Shown one piece after another: positions 8,383 through 16,795 of a stretch of 64,000 bases of DNA. Origin of the DNA: CAZDSS01 sp964508185 (lineage in GTDB: Bacteria > Pseudomonadota > Alphaproteobacteria > Sphingomonadales > Govanellaceae); assembly GCA_964508185.1 (NCBI GenBank), contig CAZDSS010000002.1, forward strand, positions 1 to 64,000, given 5' to 3'. Numbering within the stretch: the first letter of the stretch is position 1; each line of letters begins with the position of its first letter. Under the pieces are notes generated by a model. The model was not told the DNA's origin, made no database searches, and saw only the letters and a program-made list of their open reading frames with translations. The position numbers and the translations under genes were made by a program.

Positions 8383-9650
8383 CAATGGGCTCCAGCAGGC
8401 TCAGCACGCGGGTCGACGAGCTCCTCGACCGTTGGGTAACGCCCGAGGCCGAGCAGCACCGCCCCGCCCGATGCAAAGAGGATCATGGCCGCCCCGAGGA
8501 TCAGATCATAGCTCCCCGTGGCGTCGCGCGAGATGCCGTAGAGGATCGGCGATATGGCGGAGCCGATCCCGAACGGCATGTAAAGGACGCCGTAGATCTT
8601 GCCGTAATGGGCCATGCCGAAATACTTGGCGGCGAGATAGGCGATGACGTCGGATTCCGCCCCCGCCGCGAAGCCGAGGAGGAAAGCGCCGAGCAGCACC
8701 AGGACGAGGCTGGTGCCGGTGCCCATCAGAAGCCAGCAGGCAATCGCCGGCGACAGCAGGGCCGGAAAGGCCACGCCCGGCGCCCAGAAGCGGTCGAACA
8801 GGAAGCCGACGATCAGGCGCCCGGCGAGAATGCCGACGGCGACGACGCCGAGGACGCTCGCCGCCACATCCGCCGAAAAGCCGTGGAGCGACACGATCTG
8901 CGCGATATGGATATGGGCGCCGCCATAGGCGAAGGCGGTGAGCAGGATGGACGCCATCAGGATCCAGAAGCGGTAGCCCCGCGCCGCGGTGCGGAGCGTG
9001 AGGCCCGAAAGCTGCCCTTGCGCATTGGCGATGCCGGCCGGTCGTTCCTCCGGCCGCGGCTCACGGAACCACAGCAGGCCGACGGGCAGCGCGATGAACA
9101 GCGGCAGCAGCGCCACCACGGGGAACGCCATGCGCCAGCCCCCGGCGGAGATCGCCGCCTGGGCGATCTGCGGCACCGTGACGGCGGCAAGGCTCGTCCC
9201 CAGCAGCATGATGCCGAGGGCGAGGCCGCGATTGCGGTTGAACCACATGCTGATCGCCCGGCTCCAGGTCACCGGCGTCGAGCCGATGCCGATCGCGCCC
9301 AGAACCGCCCAGAACAGCCAGTAGCCGAGCTTCGACTGGGGCAGCAGATAGAAGGACGCGAAGACCAGGGCGAAAAGAAACAGGGATGTAAGCGCCACGG
9401 GGCGGACGCCGAAGCGGTCGGACAGACCACCGAACACCGGCGCCAGCAGCGAGGCGATGATGCCGAATACCGTCACACCTGCGCTGATCGAGGCGAAATC
9501 CCAACCAAACTCCAGATGAATCGGTCCCATGACAAGCGGGAGCACGTTGAAAGGGAGTGGCGAGGCTCCGCACGCCACTCCCAGCAACGCTGCAGCCAGC
9601 GGCTTGGTGCCCAGTTTGAACTCCGAGCCCGCGCGTTCGGCTAGCGTCAT
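8382..9650 (-). CDS. MFS transporter, 12 membrane segments
   Basis: A 422-residue major facilitator protein with about twelve hydrophobic segments and the loop 2-3 signature GGLSDRFGVRP. It looks most like the monocarboxylate/oxalate-formate antiporter branch, so an organic acid is a plausible cargo. I prefer ATG 9650 (preceded by TGAGGA about ten bases away) to GTG 9665. It follows the TonB receptor with a hairpin in between and precedes the FAD oxidase with a one-base overlap. The arrangement gives outer- then inner-membrane import of one substrate. Direction and substrate are inferred. Confidence 0.9.
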   Translation of the reverse strand: MTLAERAGSEFKLGTKPLAAALLGVACGASPLPFNVLPLVMGPIHLEFGWDFASISAGVTVFGIIASLLAPVFGGLSDRFGVRPVALTSLFLFALVFASFYLLPQSKLGYWLFWAVLGAIGIGSTPVTWSRAISMWFNRNRGLALGIMLLGTSLAAVTVPQIAQAAISAGGWRMAFPVVALLPLFIALPVGLLWFREPRPEERPAGIANAQGQLSGLTLRTAARGYRFWILMASILLTAFAYGGAHIHIAQIVSLHGFSADVAASVLGVVAVGILAGRLIVGFLFDRFWAPGVAFPALLSPAIACWLLMGTGTSLVLVLLGAFLLGFAAGAESDVIAYLAAKYFGMAHYGKIYGVLYMPFGIGSAISPILYGISRDATGSYDLILGAAMILFASGGAVLLGLGRYPTVEELVDPRAEPAGAH

Positions 9651-9673
9651 ACTTTCATTCCTCACAAAAGATG

Positions 9674-9698
9674 GCCCGGCTTAGAAATTATGCCGGGC
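9674..9698 (-). terminator. Hairpin at the 3' end of TonB receptor gene, possible attenuator
   Basis: GCCCGGC at 9674-9680 pairs with GCCGGGC at 9692-9698 around the receptor's stop codon. On the minus strand it is followed within four bases by CTTTT. It is weaker than the terminators at 3412 and 27604 and would let some transcription through to the MFS gene. Confidence 0.5.
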
Positions 9699-12176
9699 GC
9701 GAACCATCCACCGCATCGGCGGGTCGAGATAGTAGCCGTTGGCCAGCGAGGTGTTCCCCGCAGTTTCGTTGAAGCAGTTGGTGCATTCAAGGGCCAGCTG
9801 CCACTTCTGTTCGGGACCGTTGAGCGCGAGGCTCGCGTTCACGAACCAGGCCTCACCCGAATAGGAGCCGGTGATGAATTCGCCGCTGAACGGGTTCGAC
9901 GGGAAGCTGCCGTTGGCGCCCGTGATCGAGCCCGAATAGATGCTGAAGTTGCTGGCGGCCACTTCCTGGCTGCTGCGGTAGCTGAGGTTGACGGACGGCA
10001 CGAGCGTCATGCCGTTCTGACCGATGGGCTGTTCGTAGCTCGCACCCACCGCCAGGGTCACCTTCGGCGTCCGGGTCGGCTTGGAGAGCTCGCCCTTGGC
10101 GTTCACGATACCCGCGCCGCAGGTGGCCGCGCCGGGACCGCTCGGGATCAAGCCCGCCGCCAGAGCTTCCTGGCACGCCCGCTGCTGCGCCGCCACGGAC
10201 TGGATGCCGTACTCGTCCTCATCCGGCGCGTTGCGGTCGATCTTGTACTTCGCGTCCTGCAGGCCGACATTGAGGTAGAGGCTCATGCGATCGGTCGGCA
10301 TGTAGGTGAATTCGGCCTCGATACCCTTGTTCTCAAGGCTCGCGAAGTTGCGGGTGATGAAGGTGATGGCGCCCGTGGGGCCGACGAGACCCGCCGGGGT
10401 CTGAAGGTCCGACACGTCCACATAGAACGCGGTGATGTTGGCGCGGAGCCGCCGGTCGAAGAGGTCGGACTTGACCCCCGCCTCATAGCTCCAGACCGTT
10501 TCCGGACCAAAGGGCTGGAAGGCGTTGGGCGCGGTGCTGCGCGCGTTCCAGCCGCCCGACTTGAAGCCGCGGGTGGCGGAGGCGAAGAGCATCACGTTGT
10601 CCGAGGCCTTGAAGTCGATGGCGAAGCGCGGCGTCCACTTCTTGGTTTCAAGCTCGGTGGGGATCACCTTGTTGGAGGGGGCGATCAGGTTCTCGTTGAC
10701 GAGACAGTTCGCCTCGACCGTGCCGTCGTTGCAGGACGCGCGGTTGTCGGTCACCCGCACGGTCTTGGTTTCATCCGTGTAGCGGACACCGGCGGTCAGC
10801 GTCAGCTGCTCGGTGACATGGAAGTCGGCCTGCAGGTAGCCAGCGTAGGCTTCCGTCTTGTTGTAAAGGAGCCGGTCGGCGAGGAGCAGCGGCACGCCGG
10901 AGCCGAGGGTGAAGACGTCGGCGAAGTCCGTATGGTTCTTTTCGTTGATGTAGTAGCCGCCGCCCACGAAGTCGACGAGACCGTTGAACAGCGTGCCGTT
11001 CAGCTTGATTTCCTGGGTGAACTGCTCGTGCTTGCCGTCGTTGACCACGGTGAAGCCGCCGTGCGGGAAGCCCTGCACCGGCGGGATGGGATTGCTGAGG
11101 GTCGCCCCCGTGCGGCCGTCATAGAAGTCCAGGGCATATTGCTGGACCTGATGTACGTAGCCGGAGATGAAGCTCAGCGTCAGGTCTTCGCTGATGTCGA
11201 TGGAGAGATCGGAGGTCGCGAGATCCGTATCCGTCCGGTTGCCCTGCAGGTAATATGCCTTGCGACCCGTGATGCCGAGATCGACGAAAGGCGAGTCCGC
11301 GGAGGTGCTGCCGGAACGCAGGCCGGTCGTGGCGAAGCGGCCGTTGCAGTCCGAAGGATTGGCCGGGTTGCATTCATAGTTCAGGATGTTTTCGGCGTCC
11401 GCGGCGATGCGGGCATAGGAGCTGCGCCACCGCACGTTGTCCGCGAAGTCGGCGCGAACGCCAAGGCGGACACCCCAGCCGTCCTCGTCATTGAGGCGCT
11501 GGTTGGTGGTGACGTTCTTCACGTAGCCGTCGTCATCCTGCCAGTAGCCGGACAGCTTGATCGCGAACTTCTCGGTGAACGGAACGTCGAAGGAGCCGCG
11601 CACCATCATCTTGTCGTAGCGGCCATAGCCCACTTCCGCGTATCCGCCGAACTCCTCGCCCGGATCGCGCATGATGACGTTGACCGCGCCGCCCGTGGTG
11701 TTGCGCCCGAAGAGCGTGCCCTGCGGACCGCGCAACACTTCGACGCGCTCCACGTCGAAGAGGTTGATGTTGTTGGCGTTCTGACGGCTGAGATAAATGT
11801 CGTCCACATAGGTGCCGACGGGCGGGTCGAAGGTCGGGATCGATTCGGTGTTGCCGAGACCGCGGAGATAGAAGGCGTTCGCCGTACCCGCGCCCGTGTT
11901 GTTCATGGTGATGAGGTTGGGGACGAATCGGCCGAGGTCGAGGGTGTTCGAGATGCCCTGACGCATCAGCTGGTCGTTGGAGAAGGCGGAGACGGCGATC
12001 GGCACGCTTTGCACCGTTTCCTGGCGACGCTGCGCCGTCACGACGATGTCCTCGATGCCGCGCCAGACGGCGGCGTCCTCCGTGGCCGCAGGCGCCGCGG
12101 CGTCCTGCGCATACGCGGAAACTGTCGCCAGCGAGGTCACAAGAGCCGTGCTGGCCACACACAATATTCTCTTCAT
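9681..12176 (-). CDS. TonB-dependent outer-membrane receptor 1
   Basis: An 831-residue receptor. Residues 1-23 are a signal peptide ending in AYAQ. The plug begins with EDIVVTAQRRQE (TonB-box region) and shows LGRFVPNL, VGTYVDDIYL, RVEVLRGPQGTLFGRN and TGGAVNVI. The remaining ~600 residues form the beta-barrel, ending in RHNF with the usual terminal Phe. Such receptors import bulky or scarce compounds through the outer membrane using TonB-ExbBD energy; this subgroup is common in sphingomonads for aromatic and hydrophobic substrates rather than iron. A GGGAAGGGA sequence precedes the ATG. A perfect operator copy lies 77 bp upstream. Confidence 0.95.
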   Translation of the reverse strand: MKRILCVASTALVTSLATVSAYAQDAAAPAATEDAAVWRGIEDIVVTAQRRQETVQSVPIAVSAFSNDQLMRQGISNTLDLGRFVPNLITMNNTGAGTANAFYLRGLGNTESIPTFDPPVGTYVDDIYLSRQNANNINLFDVERVEVLRGPQGTLFGRNTTGGAVNVIMRDPGEEFGGYAEVGYGRYDKMMVRGSFDVPFTEKFAIKLSGYWQDDDGYVKNVTTNQRLNDEDGWGVRLGVRADFADNVRWRSSYARIAADAENILNYECNPANPSDCNGRFATTGLRSGSTSADSPFVDLGITGRKAYYLQGNRTDTDLATSDLSIDISEDLTLSFISGYVHQVQQYALDFYDGRTGATLSNPIPPVQGFPHGGFTVVNDGKHEQFTQEIKLNGTLFNGLVDFVGGGYYINEKNHTDFADVFTLGSGVPLLLADRLLYNKTEAYAGYLQADFHVTEQLTLTAGVRYTDETKTVRVTDNRASCNDGTVEANCLVNENLIAPSNKVIPTELETKKWTPRFAIDFKASDNVMLFASATRGFKSGGWNARSTAPNAFQPFGPETVWSYEAGVKSDLFDRRLRANITAFYVDVSDLQTPAGLVGPTGAITFITRNFASLENKGIEAEFTYMPTDRMSLYLNVGLQDAKYKIDRNAPDEDEYGIQSVAAQQRACQEALAAGLIPSGPGAATCGAGIVNAKGELSKPTRTPKVTLAVGASYEQPIGQNGMTLVPSVNLSYRSSQEVAASNFSIYSGSITGANGSFPSNPFSGEFITGSYSGEAWFVNASLALNGPEQKWQLALECTNCFNETAGNTSLANGYYLDPPMRWMVRARHNF

Positions 12177-12252
12177 GTGGTTTCCCTTCCCAAGAATTGC
12201 TTCGATACCCCGTGCGGGGATTGCACCTTGACGGCGCTACGCATTTTTGTAC

Positions 12253-12291
12253 TTGTCTGGACAAATTTTCATGTAATGTACGAACTGTCAA
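12253..12291 (-). promoter_or_regulatory. Promoter with perfect operator, TonB receptor 1
   Basis: The palindrome TTGTCTGGACAA occupies 12253-12264. On the minus strand a perfect -35 TTGACA (12291-12286) stands 17 bp before AAATTT (12268-12263), a weak -10 candidate that overlaps the palindrome. The same layout, base for base in spacing, recurs at 35892-35930. The palindrome is also 56 bp before the divergent family B gene, so one site could control both directions. Confidence 0.75.
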
Positions 12292-12319
12292 GCAGCCAAG
12301 CATCAAAGGGGAGAAAACG

Positions 12320-13000
12320 ATGGCGCTTTCCGATCTGGCCTATCCCAGTCTGGTCTATTTCCACATGTTTCTCTTCGTCATGTGGCTTGGCGCCGACGTG
12401 GGCGTCTATCTCGCCGGCCAGCATTTCCGAAAACGCGAAATTTATTCGCTGGATCAGCGGATTGCGCTGTTGAAGCTTCTCGTTCTGATCGACATGACGC
12501 CGCGCTCCGCCTGGGCGCTGATGGTGCCGGTGTCGCTCTCCGTCGTCACCATGGGCGGCTACTGGGCGGTGCCCGCCTGGCTGCTGATTCTCGCCTGGGT
12601 CATCGCCGGCATCTGGCTGTGGCTCATCTGGGACGCCCACTATCACGACATGACGCCGCGCGCCGCCCGCAACCGGCGAATCGAGAGCTGGCTCCGAATC
12701 GGGCTCACGCTGTTCTATCTCTGGCTCGGCATCCAGTCGCTGCTGACCAACGCGCCGCTCGAGCCCGACTGGCTGGCGTCCAAGGCGCTTCTGTTCGGCC
12801 TGATCTTCGCCGCCGCCATCATGATCGACGTCACCTTCAAGCCGGTGGGGCCGCAGCTTGGCCGGCTCCTCAAGGAAGGCTCCAGCGACGAGACGGAAAT
12901 TCCGCTGCGCCGGACCATGGACCGCACGCGGGTCTGGGTGCGCATCACCTATCTGCTTCTGGTCATCATCTCCTATGTGGGCCTGGTGAAGCCATTCTGA
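12320..13000 (+). CDS. Uncharacterised family B membrane protein, copy 1
   Basis: A 226-residue integral membrane protein with about five or six hydrophobic segments, resembling DUF2269/CopD-like proteins. The N-terminus has FHMFLFVMWLGADVGVYLAG, then a basic stretch with LDQR and DMTPR. Paralogues at 33154-33816 and 42573-43238 keep the W-L-G motif, an R-x-L / D-x-x-P-R pattern and the segment spacing. The true start is ATG 12320 after AAAGGGGAG; an upstream-extended frame would cross the operator. Several His residues in membrane-flanking parts might bind haem or a metal, but no clear ligand set is visible. Function unknown; always found here with a TonB receptor, and in the other two loci directly after family A. 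Confidence 0.85.
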   Translation: MALSDLAYPSLVYFHMFLFVMWLGADVGVYLAGQHFRKREIYSLDQRIALLKLLVLIDMTPRSAWALMVPVSLSVVTMGGYWAVPAWLLILAWVIAGIWLWLIWDAHYHDMTPRAARNRRIESWLRIGLTLFYLWLGIQSLLTNAPLEPDWLASKALLFGLIFAAAIMIDVTFKPVGPQLGRLLKEGSSDETEIPLRRTMDRTRVWVRITYLLLVIISYVGLVKPF

Positions 13001-13032
13001 TGGCTTCACCGCGGCGGATGGCGAAGCGCGAC

Positions 13033-13060
13033 TTGAAATTTGTCTGGACAACCTTATAAG
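13033..13060 (+). promoter_or_regulatory. Promoter with operator in its spacer (acyl-CoA operon)
   Basis: TTGAAA (13033-13038) and TATAAG (13055-13060) are separated by 16 bp, and the perfect palindrome TTGTCTGGACAA fills 13040-13051, exactly between them. This is a classic place for a repressor. It stands 21 bp before the GTG start of the CitE-type gene. Confidence 0.7.
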
Positions 13061-13080
13061 CTGTGACCGGGAGTGAGGAA

Positions 13081-13917
13081 GTGAGCAGAGTGGTATCCTT
13101 CGCCAGCATGTTGTTCGTGCCCGGCAGCCGGCCGGAACGCTTCGCCAAGGCGCTGGCGAGCGGCGCCGACATCGTCTGCATCGACCTTGAGGACGCGGTG
13201 CCCGCGGCCGACAAGGCGGCGGCGCGGGCGGCGGCCCTTGAGGCCATTGCCATCATCGACGGACGCGAACGGCTGGCGCTGCGCATCAACGGCGTCACCA
13301 CCCGCGCGGGCCTCGAGGATCTGGTGGCGCTCGCCGATGCGGCCGTACCCCCTGCCCTTCTGTTCGTGCCCAAGGTGGAAAGCAGCGCCGAGATCGCCGT
13401 CATCCGCGGCGCTCTGGGCGACAAGGCGCCGGGCATCGTGCCGCTCATCGAAAGCGTCGCAGGCATGGATGCGATTCGCGACATCGCCCGGGCGCCGGGT
13501 GTCGCCGCCATGATGTTCGGCGGCGGCGACTTTGCGGGCGAACTTGGCGTCGAACTCACCTGGGACGCGCTTGCGACGGCGCGCGGGCTTTTCGTCATGG
13601 CCTGCGCGGGGGCCTGCATTCCGGCGATCGACGTTCCCTATCTCGCCCTCGACGACGCGGAAGGGCTGCTGGCCGAATGCAGGGCCGTGAAGCGCCTCGG
13701 GTTCACCGCCAAGGCGGCGATCCATCCGGCGCAGGTTGCCGCCATCAACGAGACATTTCGTCCCACCGCCGCCGAGATCGCCGAAGCGCGCGAGGCGGAA
13801 GCCGCCTTCATCGCGGCGAACGGTGCGGCGGTCAGATTCAAGGGCCGCATGCTCGAAGCACCGATCATGCGCCGCTATCAGAGGATTCTAGCAATGGAGA
13901 AGATTCACAATGCGTGA
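13081..13917 (+). CDS. CitE/HpcH-HpaI-type acyl-CoA lyase
   Basis: A 278-residue TIM-barrel lyase. LFVPGSRPERF and the metal-site motif CIDLEDAVP are hallmarks of the CitE branch (malyl-, methylmalyl- and citramalyl-CoA lyases), followed by LFVPKVES, VPLIESVAG and GGGDF. GTG 13081 is chosen: GGGAG lies seven bases upstream, whereas GTG 13063 falls at the predicted transcription start. These enzymes split a 3-hydroxyacyl-CoA with a carboxylate into acetyl- or propionyl-CoA and a 2-oxo acid. With MaoC and CaiB neighbours the nearest known scheme is the itaconate/mesaconate route through citramalyl-CoA. First gene of the operon; its end overlaps MaoC by eight bases. Confidence 0.88.
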   Translation: MSRVVSFASMLFVPGSRPERFAKALASGADIVCIDLEDAVPAADKAAARAAALEAIAIIDGRERLALRINGVTTRAGLEDLVALADAAVPPALLFVPKVESSAEIAVIRGALGDKAPGIVPLIESVAGMDAIRDIARAPGVAAMMFGGGDFAGELGVELTWDALATARGLFVMACAGACIPAIDVPYLALDDAEGLLAECRAVKRLGFTAKAAIHPAQVAAINETFRPTAAEIAEAREAEAAFIAANGAAVRFKGRMLEAPIMRRYQRILAMEKIHNA

Positions 13918-14419
13918 CGGCGTGATCGAAGTCGAACCCGGACGGTATCGCGAAACCTTCGGGCGTTATTTCGAGGACTTTGTGGTCGGTCACATCTACG
14001 AGCACCGACCCGGCCGGACTATCACGGACACGGACAATGTCTGGTTCACCTTGCTGACCATGAACACCCATCCGGCCCATTTCGACTATGAATTCGCGAA
14101 GAAGACCGAATTCAAGAAGCCGCTGGTCTGCTCGCCCTTCACGGTCGCCCTCATGGTCGGAATGAGCGTCTCCGACATCAGCCAGAAGGCGGTCGCGAAT
14201 CTCGGCTGGGACAATATCCGTCTCACCCACCCGCTGTTCCCGGGCGACACCCTTTATGCGGAAAGCGAAGTGATCGACAAGCGTGAATCGAGCTCGCGCC
14301 CGCAGCAGGGCATCGTCACCGTGAAGACCACGGGCAAGAACCAGCACGGCGACATCGTCTGCACCTTCAACCGCACCATGCTGATCTGGAAGCGCGGCTT
14401 CGGTCCCATGGACGACTAA
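13910..14419 (+). CDS. MaoC-family enoyl-CoA hydratase
   Basis: A 169-residue single hot-dog protein. The hydratase-2 type active site is seen as TDTDNVWFTLLTMNTHPAHFD, with the Asp and His expected for water addition across a 2-enoyl-CoA double bond. The following EFKKPLVCSPF and HPLFPGDTLYAESEV are typical of the MaoC branch found beside CitE-like lyases. Its product, a hydroxyacyl-CoA, would be the substrate of the preceding lyase, as in itaconyl- or mesaconyl-CoA hydration. It overlaps the lyase gene by eight bases, and the acyl-CoA dehydrogenase follows after 12. Confidence 0.88.
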   Translation: MRDGVIEVEPGRYRETFGRYFEDFVVGHIYEHRPGRTITDTDNVWFTLLTMNTHPAHFDYEFAKKTEFKKPLVCSPFTVALMVGMSVSDISQKAVANLGWDNIRLTHPLFPGDTLYAESEVIDKRESSSRPQQGIVTVKTTGKNQHGDIVCTFNRTMLIWKRGFGPMDD

Positions 14420-14431
14420 GGACCGCCTGAA

Positions 14432-15601
14432 ATGAGTGAAAAAGTCATACGCAGCATCGACCCCGACGAGGAGGCAGCGCTGCTCGATTCCATCGACAAA
14501 TGGATCGAGCGCGAGGTCCGGCCCGTGGTCATGCATCACGACCACAACGACATCTGGCCCGCCCATCTCGTGGAGCAGATGAAGGAAATGGGCCTCTTCG
14601 GCGCCACCATTTCCCAGGAATACGGCGGCCTCGGCCTGCCGGCGACGACCTACGCCAAGATCATCTCGCGCATCTCGTCCTACTGGATGGCGCTCACCGG
14701 CATCGTCAATTCCCACCTCATCATGGCGGCGGCGGTCGAGCGCTTCGGCACGCCCGAACAGAAGGAGGAATGGCTGCCCAGGTTCGCAAGCGGCGAGATC
14801 CGCGGCGGCCTCGCGCTCACCGAGCCTGACGCCGGCACCGACCTCCAGGGGATCCGCACCACGGCGGTGCGCGACGGTGACGATTACGTCATCAACGGCA
14901 CCAAGACCTGGATCACCAACGGCATCGAAGGGAGCTGCTTCGCCCTTCTCGTCAAGACCGATCCCAATGCCGAGCCGCGCTACAAGGGCATGAGCTTCTT
15001 CATCGCCCCCAAGGGCCCCGGCTTCACCGTGGGCAAGAAGCTCGAGAAGCTCGGATACAAGGCAATCGACAGCGCCGAGCTCGTCTTCGACAACTACCGC
15101 GTGCCGGCCAAGAACCTGATCGGCGGCGTCGAGGGCCAGGGCTTCTTCCAGGCGACCGGCGGTCTCGAGCTCGGCCGCATCAACGTCGCCGCCCGCGGCG
15201 TCGGCCTTGCCGAAGGGGCGCTGCGGCTTGCGACCGAATATGCCCAGATCCGCAAGACCATGGGCAAGCCCATCTGCGAGCATCAGGCGATCCAGCTCAA
15301 GCTCGGCGAGATGGTGACCCGGGCGCGCGCCGCGCGGCTTCTCGTCATGGATGCGGCCAGGGCCTATGACCGCGGCGAACGCTGCGACATGGAAGCGGGG
15401 ATGGCCAAGTTCTTCGCCTCCGAGGCGGCGGTGCGCAATTCGGAAGAAGCCATGCGCATCTTCGGCGGCTACAGCTATTCCAAGGAATACGAGATCGAGC
15501 GCTTCTACCGCGACGCGCTTCTGATGTGCATCGGCGAAGGCACCAACGAGATGCAGCGCATCATCATCGCCAAGCAGTGGGTCAAAAGGAATCCGGTGTG
15601 A
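14432..15601 (+). CDS. Acyl-CoA dehydrogenase
   Basis: A 389-residue flavoprotein that desaturates an acyl-CoA at C2-C3, passing electrons to ETF. Landmarks are GLALTEPDAGTD and TKTWITNG (FAD/substrate loops), QIRKTMGKPICEHQAIQ, and CIGEGTNEMQR with the catalytic-base Glu position of most family members. Length is normal. The set dehydrogenase, MaoC hydratase, CitE lyase gives desaturation, hydration and cleavage in order. AGGA precedes the start. Its stop overlaps the GTG of the next gene (GTGA). Confidence 0.93.
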   Translation: MSEKVIRSIDPDEEAALLDSIDKWIEREVRPVVMHHDHNDIWPAHLVEQMKEMGLFGATISQEYGGLGLPATTYAKIISRISSYWMALTGIVNSHLIMAAAVERFGTPEQKEEWLPRFASGEIRGGLALTEPDAGTDLQGIRTTAVRDGDDYVINGTKTWITNGIEGSCFALLVKTDPNAEPRYKGMSFFIAPKGPGFTVGKKLEKLGYKAIDSAELVFDNYRVPAKNLIGGVEGQGFFQATGGLELGRINVAARGVGLAEGALRLATEYAQIRKTMGKPICEHQAIQLKLGEMVTRARAARLLVMDAARAYDRGERCDMEAGMAKFFASEAAVRNSEEAMRIFGGYSYSKEYEIERFYRDALLMCIGEGTNEMQRIIIAKQWVKRNPV

Positions 15602-16791
15602 GCAGCAATCTTCCCCTCACGGGCTTCCGCGTCCTGTCGGCGGAGCAGTATGGCGCCGCGCCCTATGGCACCATGTTCCTCGCCCAGCTCGGCGCGGAGG
15701 TCATCAAGATCGAGCAGCCGGGTGCGGGCGACACCGCGCGCGCGGTGGGGCCGTTCTTCCTCCGCGACAACGAAAGCCTGTTCTTCCAGACCTTCAACCT
15801 CAACAAGCGGTCGATCACCCTCGACCTCAACAGCGCCGAGGGCAAGGAGATCCTGCACCGCCTGGCGCGCGACGCCCATGCCCTGGTCAACAATCTGCGC
15901 GGCGACCTGCCGGAGCGCATGGGCCTTACCTACAAGCACATGCAGGAGACGAACCCGGCCCTCGTCTGCGCCCATCTTTCGGCCTATGGCCGCGATACGG
16001 AGCGGGCCAAATGGCCGGGCTACGACTATCTCATGCAGGCGGAAGCGGGCTTCCTGTGGATGACCGGCGAGCCCGACGGGCCGCCCACCCGCTTCGGTCT
16101 GTCCATGGTGGATTTCATGACCGGCACCACGATGGCCATCGGCCTGCTCGCCGCCATGATGGACGCCCAGCGCAGCGGCAAGGGCCGCGACGTGGACGTG
16201 GACCTTCTCTCCACCGCGCTCCATCAGACGAGCTATCCCGCCATGTGGTATCTGAATACGGGCCACAAGGTGGAGCGCGTCTCCCGCTCCGCCCATCCGT
16301 CCGTGGTGCCGAGCCAGATGTTCCGCACCGCCGACGGCTGGATCTTCGTCATGGCGCAGCTTCCCAAATTCTGGAAGCTTCTGGTGGAGCGCATCGGCCG
16401 TCCCGAGCTTGCGGACGATCCGCGCTTCAGGACGCCTGCGGACCGGCTTCAGAACCGCGACGTCCTGATCCCCATCCTCGAGGACGTCTTCATGACGCAG
16501 ACGACGGCCCACTGGCTCGATCTCCTGGCCGGGGACATGCCGGTCGCGCCCGTCTACAAGCTGGATGAGGCGCTGGACAATCCCTACATGGCCCGGGTCG
16601 GCATGCTGGACAAGGCGCCCCATCCCGACCGCGAGGACATGCGGGTGCTCGCCAACCCCATCCGCATCGACGGCAAGCGCCTGCCCAACCGGGCGGCCCC
16701 CCTGCTCGGCATCGATACGGACGACGTTCTGCGTGAAGCGGGCTACAGCGCCGACGACATCGCGGCCTTCCGCGCCAAGGGTGTGATCTGA
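15598..16791 (+). CDS. CaiB/BaiF family CoA-transferase 1
   Basis: A 397-residue class III CoA-transferase, which moves CoA from an acyl-CoA to a free acid through an aspartyl mixed anhydride. The catalytic Asp is in SMVDFMTGTTMA; EVIKIEQPGAGDTAR, NLNKRSITLDL and the C-terminal VAPVYKLDEAL are family signatures. GTG 15598 (AAAGGA upstream, GTGA overlap with the dehydrogenase) is the start. Members activate dicarboxylates such as mesaconate, succinate or itaconate, which would suit the hydratase/lyase pair here. The acceptor cannot be told from sequence. Confidence 0.92.
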   Translation: MSSNLPLTGFRVLSAEQYGAAPYGTMFLAQLGAEVIKIEQPGAGDTARAVGPFFLRDNESLFFQTFNLNKRSITLDLNSAEGKEILHRLARDAHALVNNLRGDLPERMGLTYKHMQETNPALVCAHLSAYGRDTERAKWPGYDYLMQAEAGFLWMTGEPDGPPTRFGLSMVDFMTGTTMAIGLLAAMMDAQRSGKGRDVDVDLLSTALHQTSYPAMWYLNTGHKVERVSRSAHPSVVPSQMFRTADGWIFVMAQLPKFWKLLVERIGRPELADDPRFRTPADRLQNRDVLIPILEDVFMTQTTAHWLDLLAGDMPVAPVYKLDEALDNPYMARVGMLDKAPHPDREDMRVLANPIRIDGKRLPNRAAPLLGIDTDDVLREAGYSADDIAAFRAKGVI

Positions 16792-16795
16792 GACC

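Noticed and set aside
9690..12473. A 927-residue open frame on the plus strand opposite TonB receptor 1
   Set aside because: High-GC antisense shadow: no family motifs, biased His/Arg/Gly/Val composition, and the opposite strand encodes a clear receptor. The same holds for long frames at 388-1992, 43998-46274, 54483-57407 and 58644-61076.
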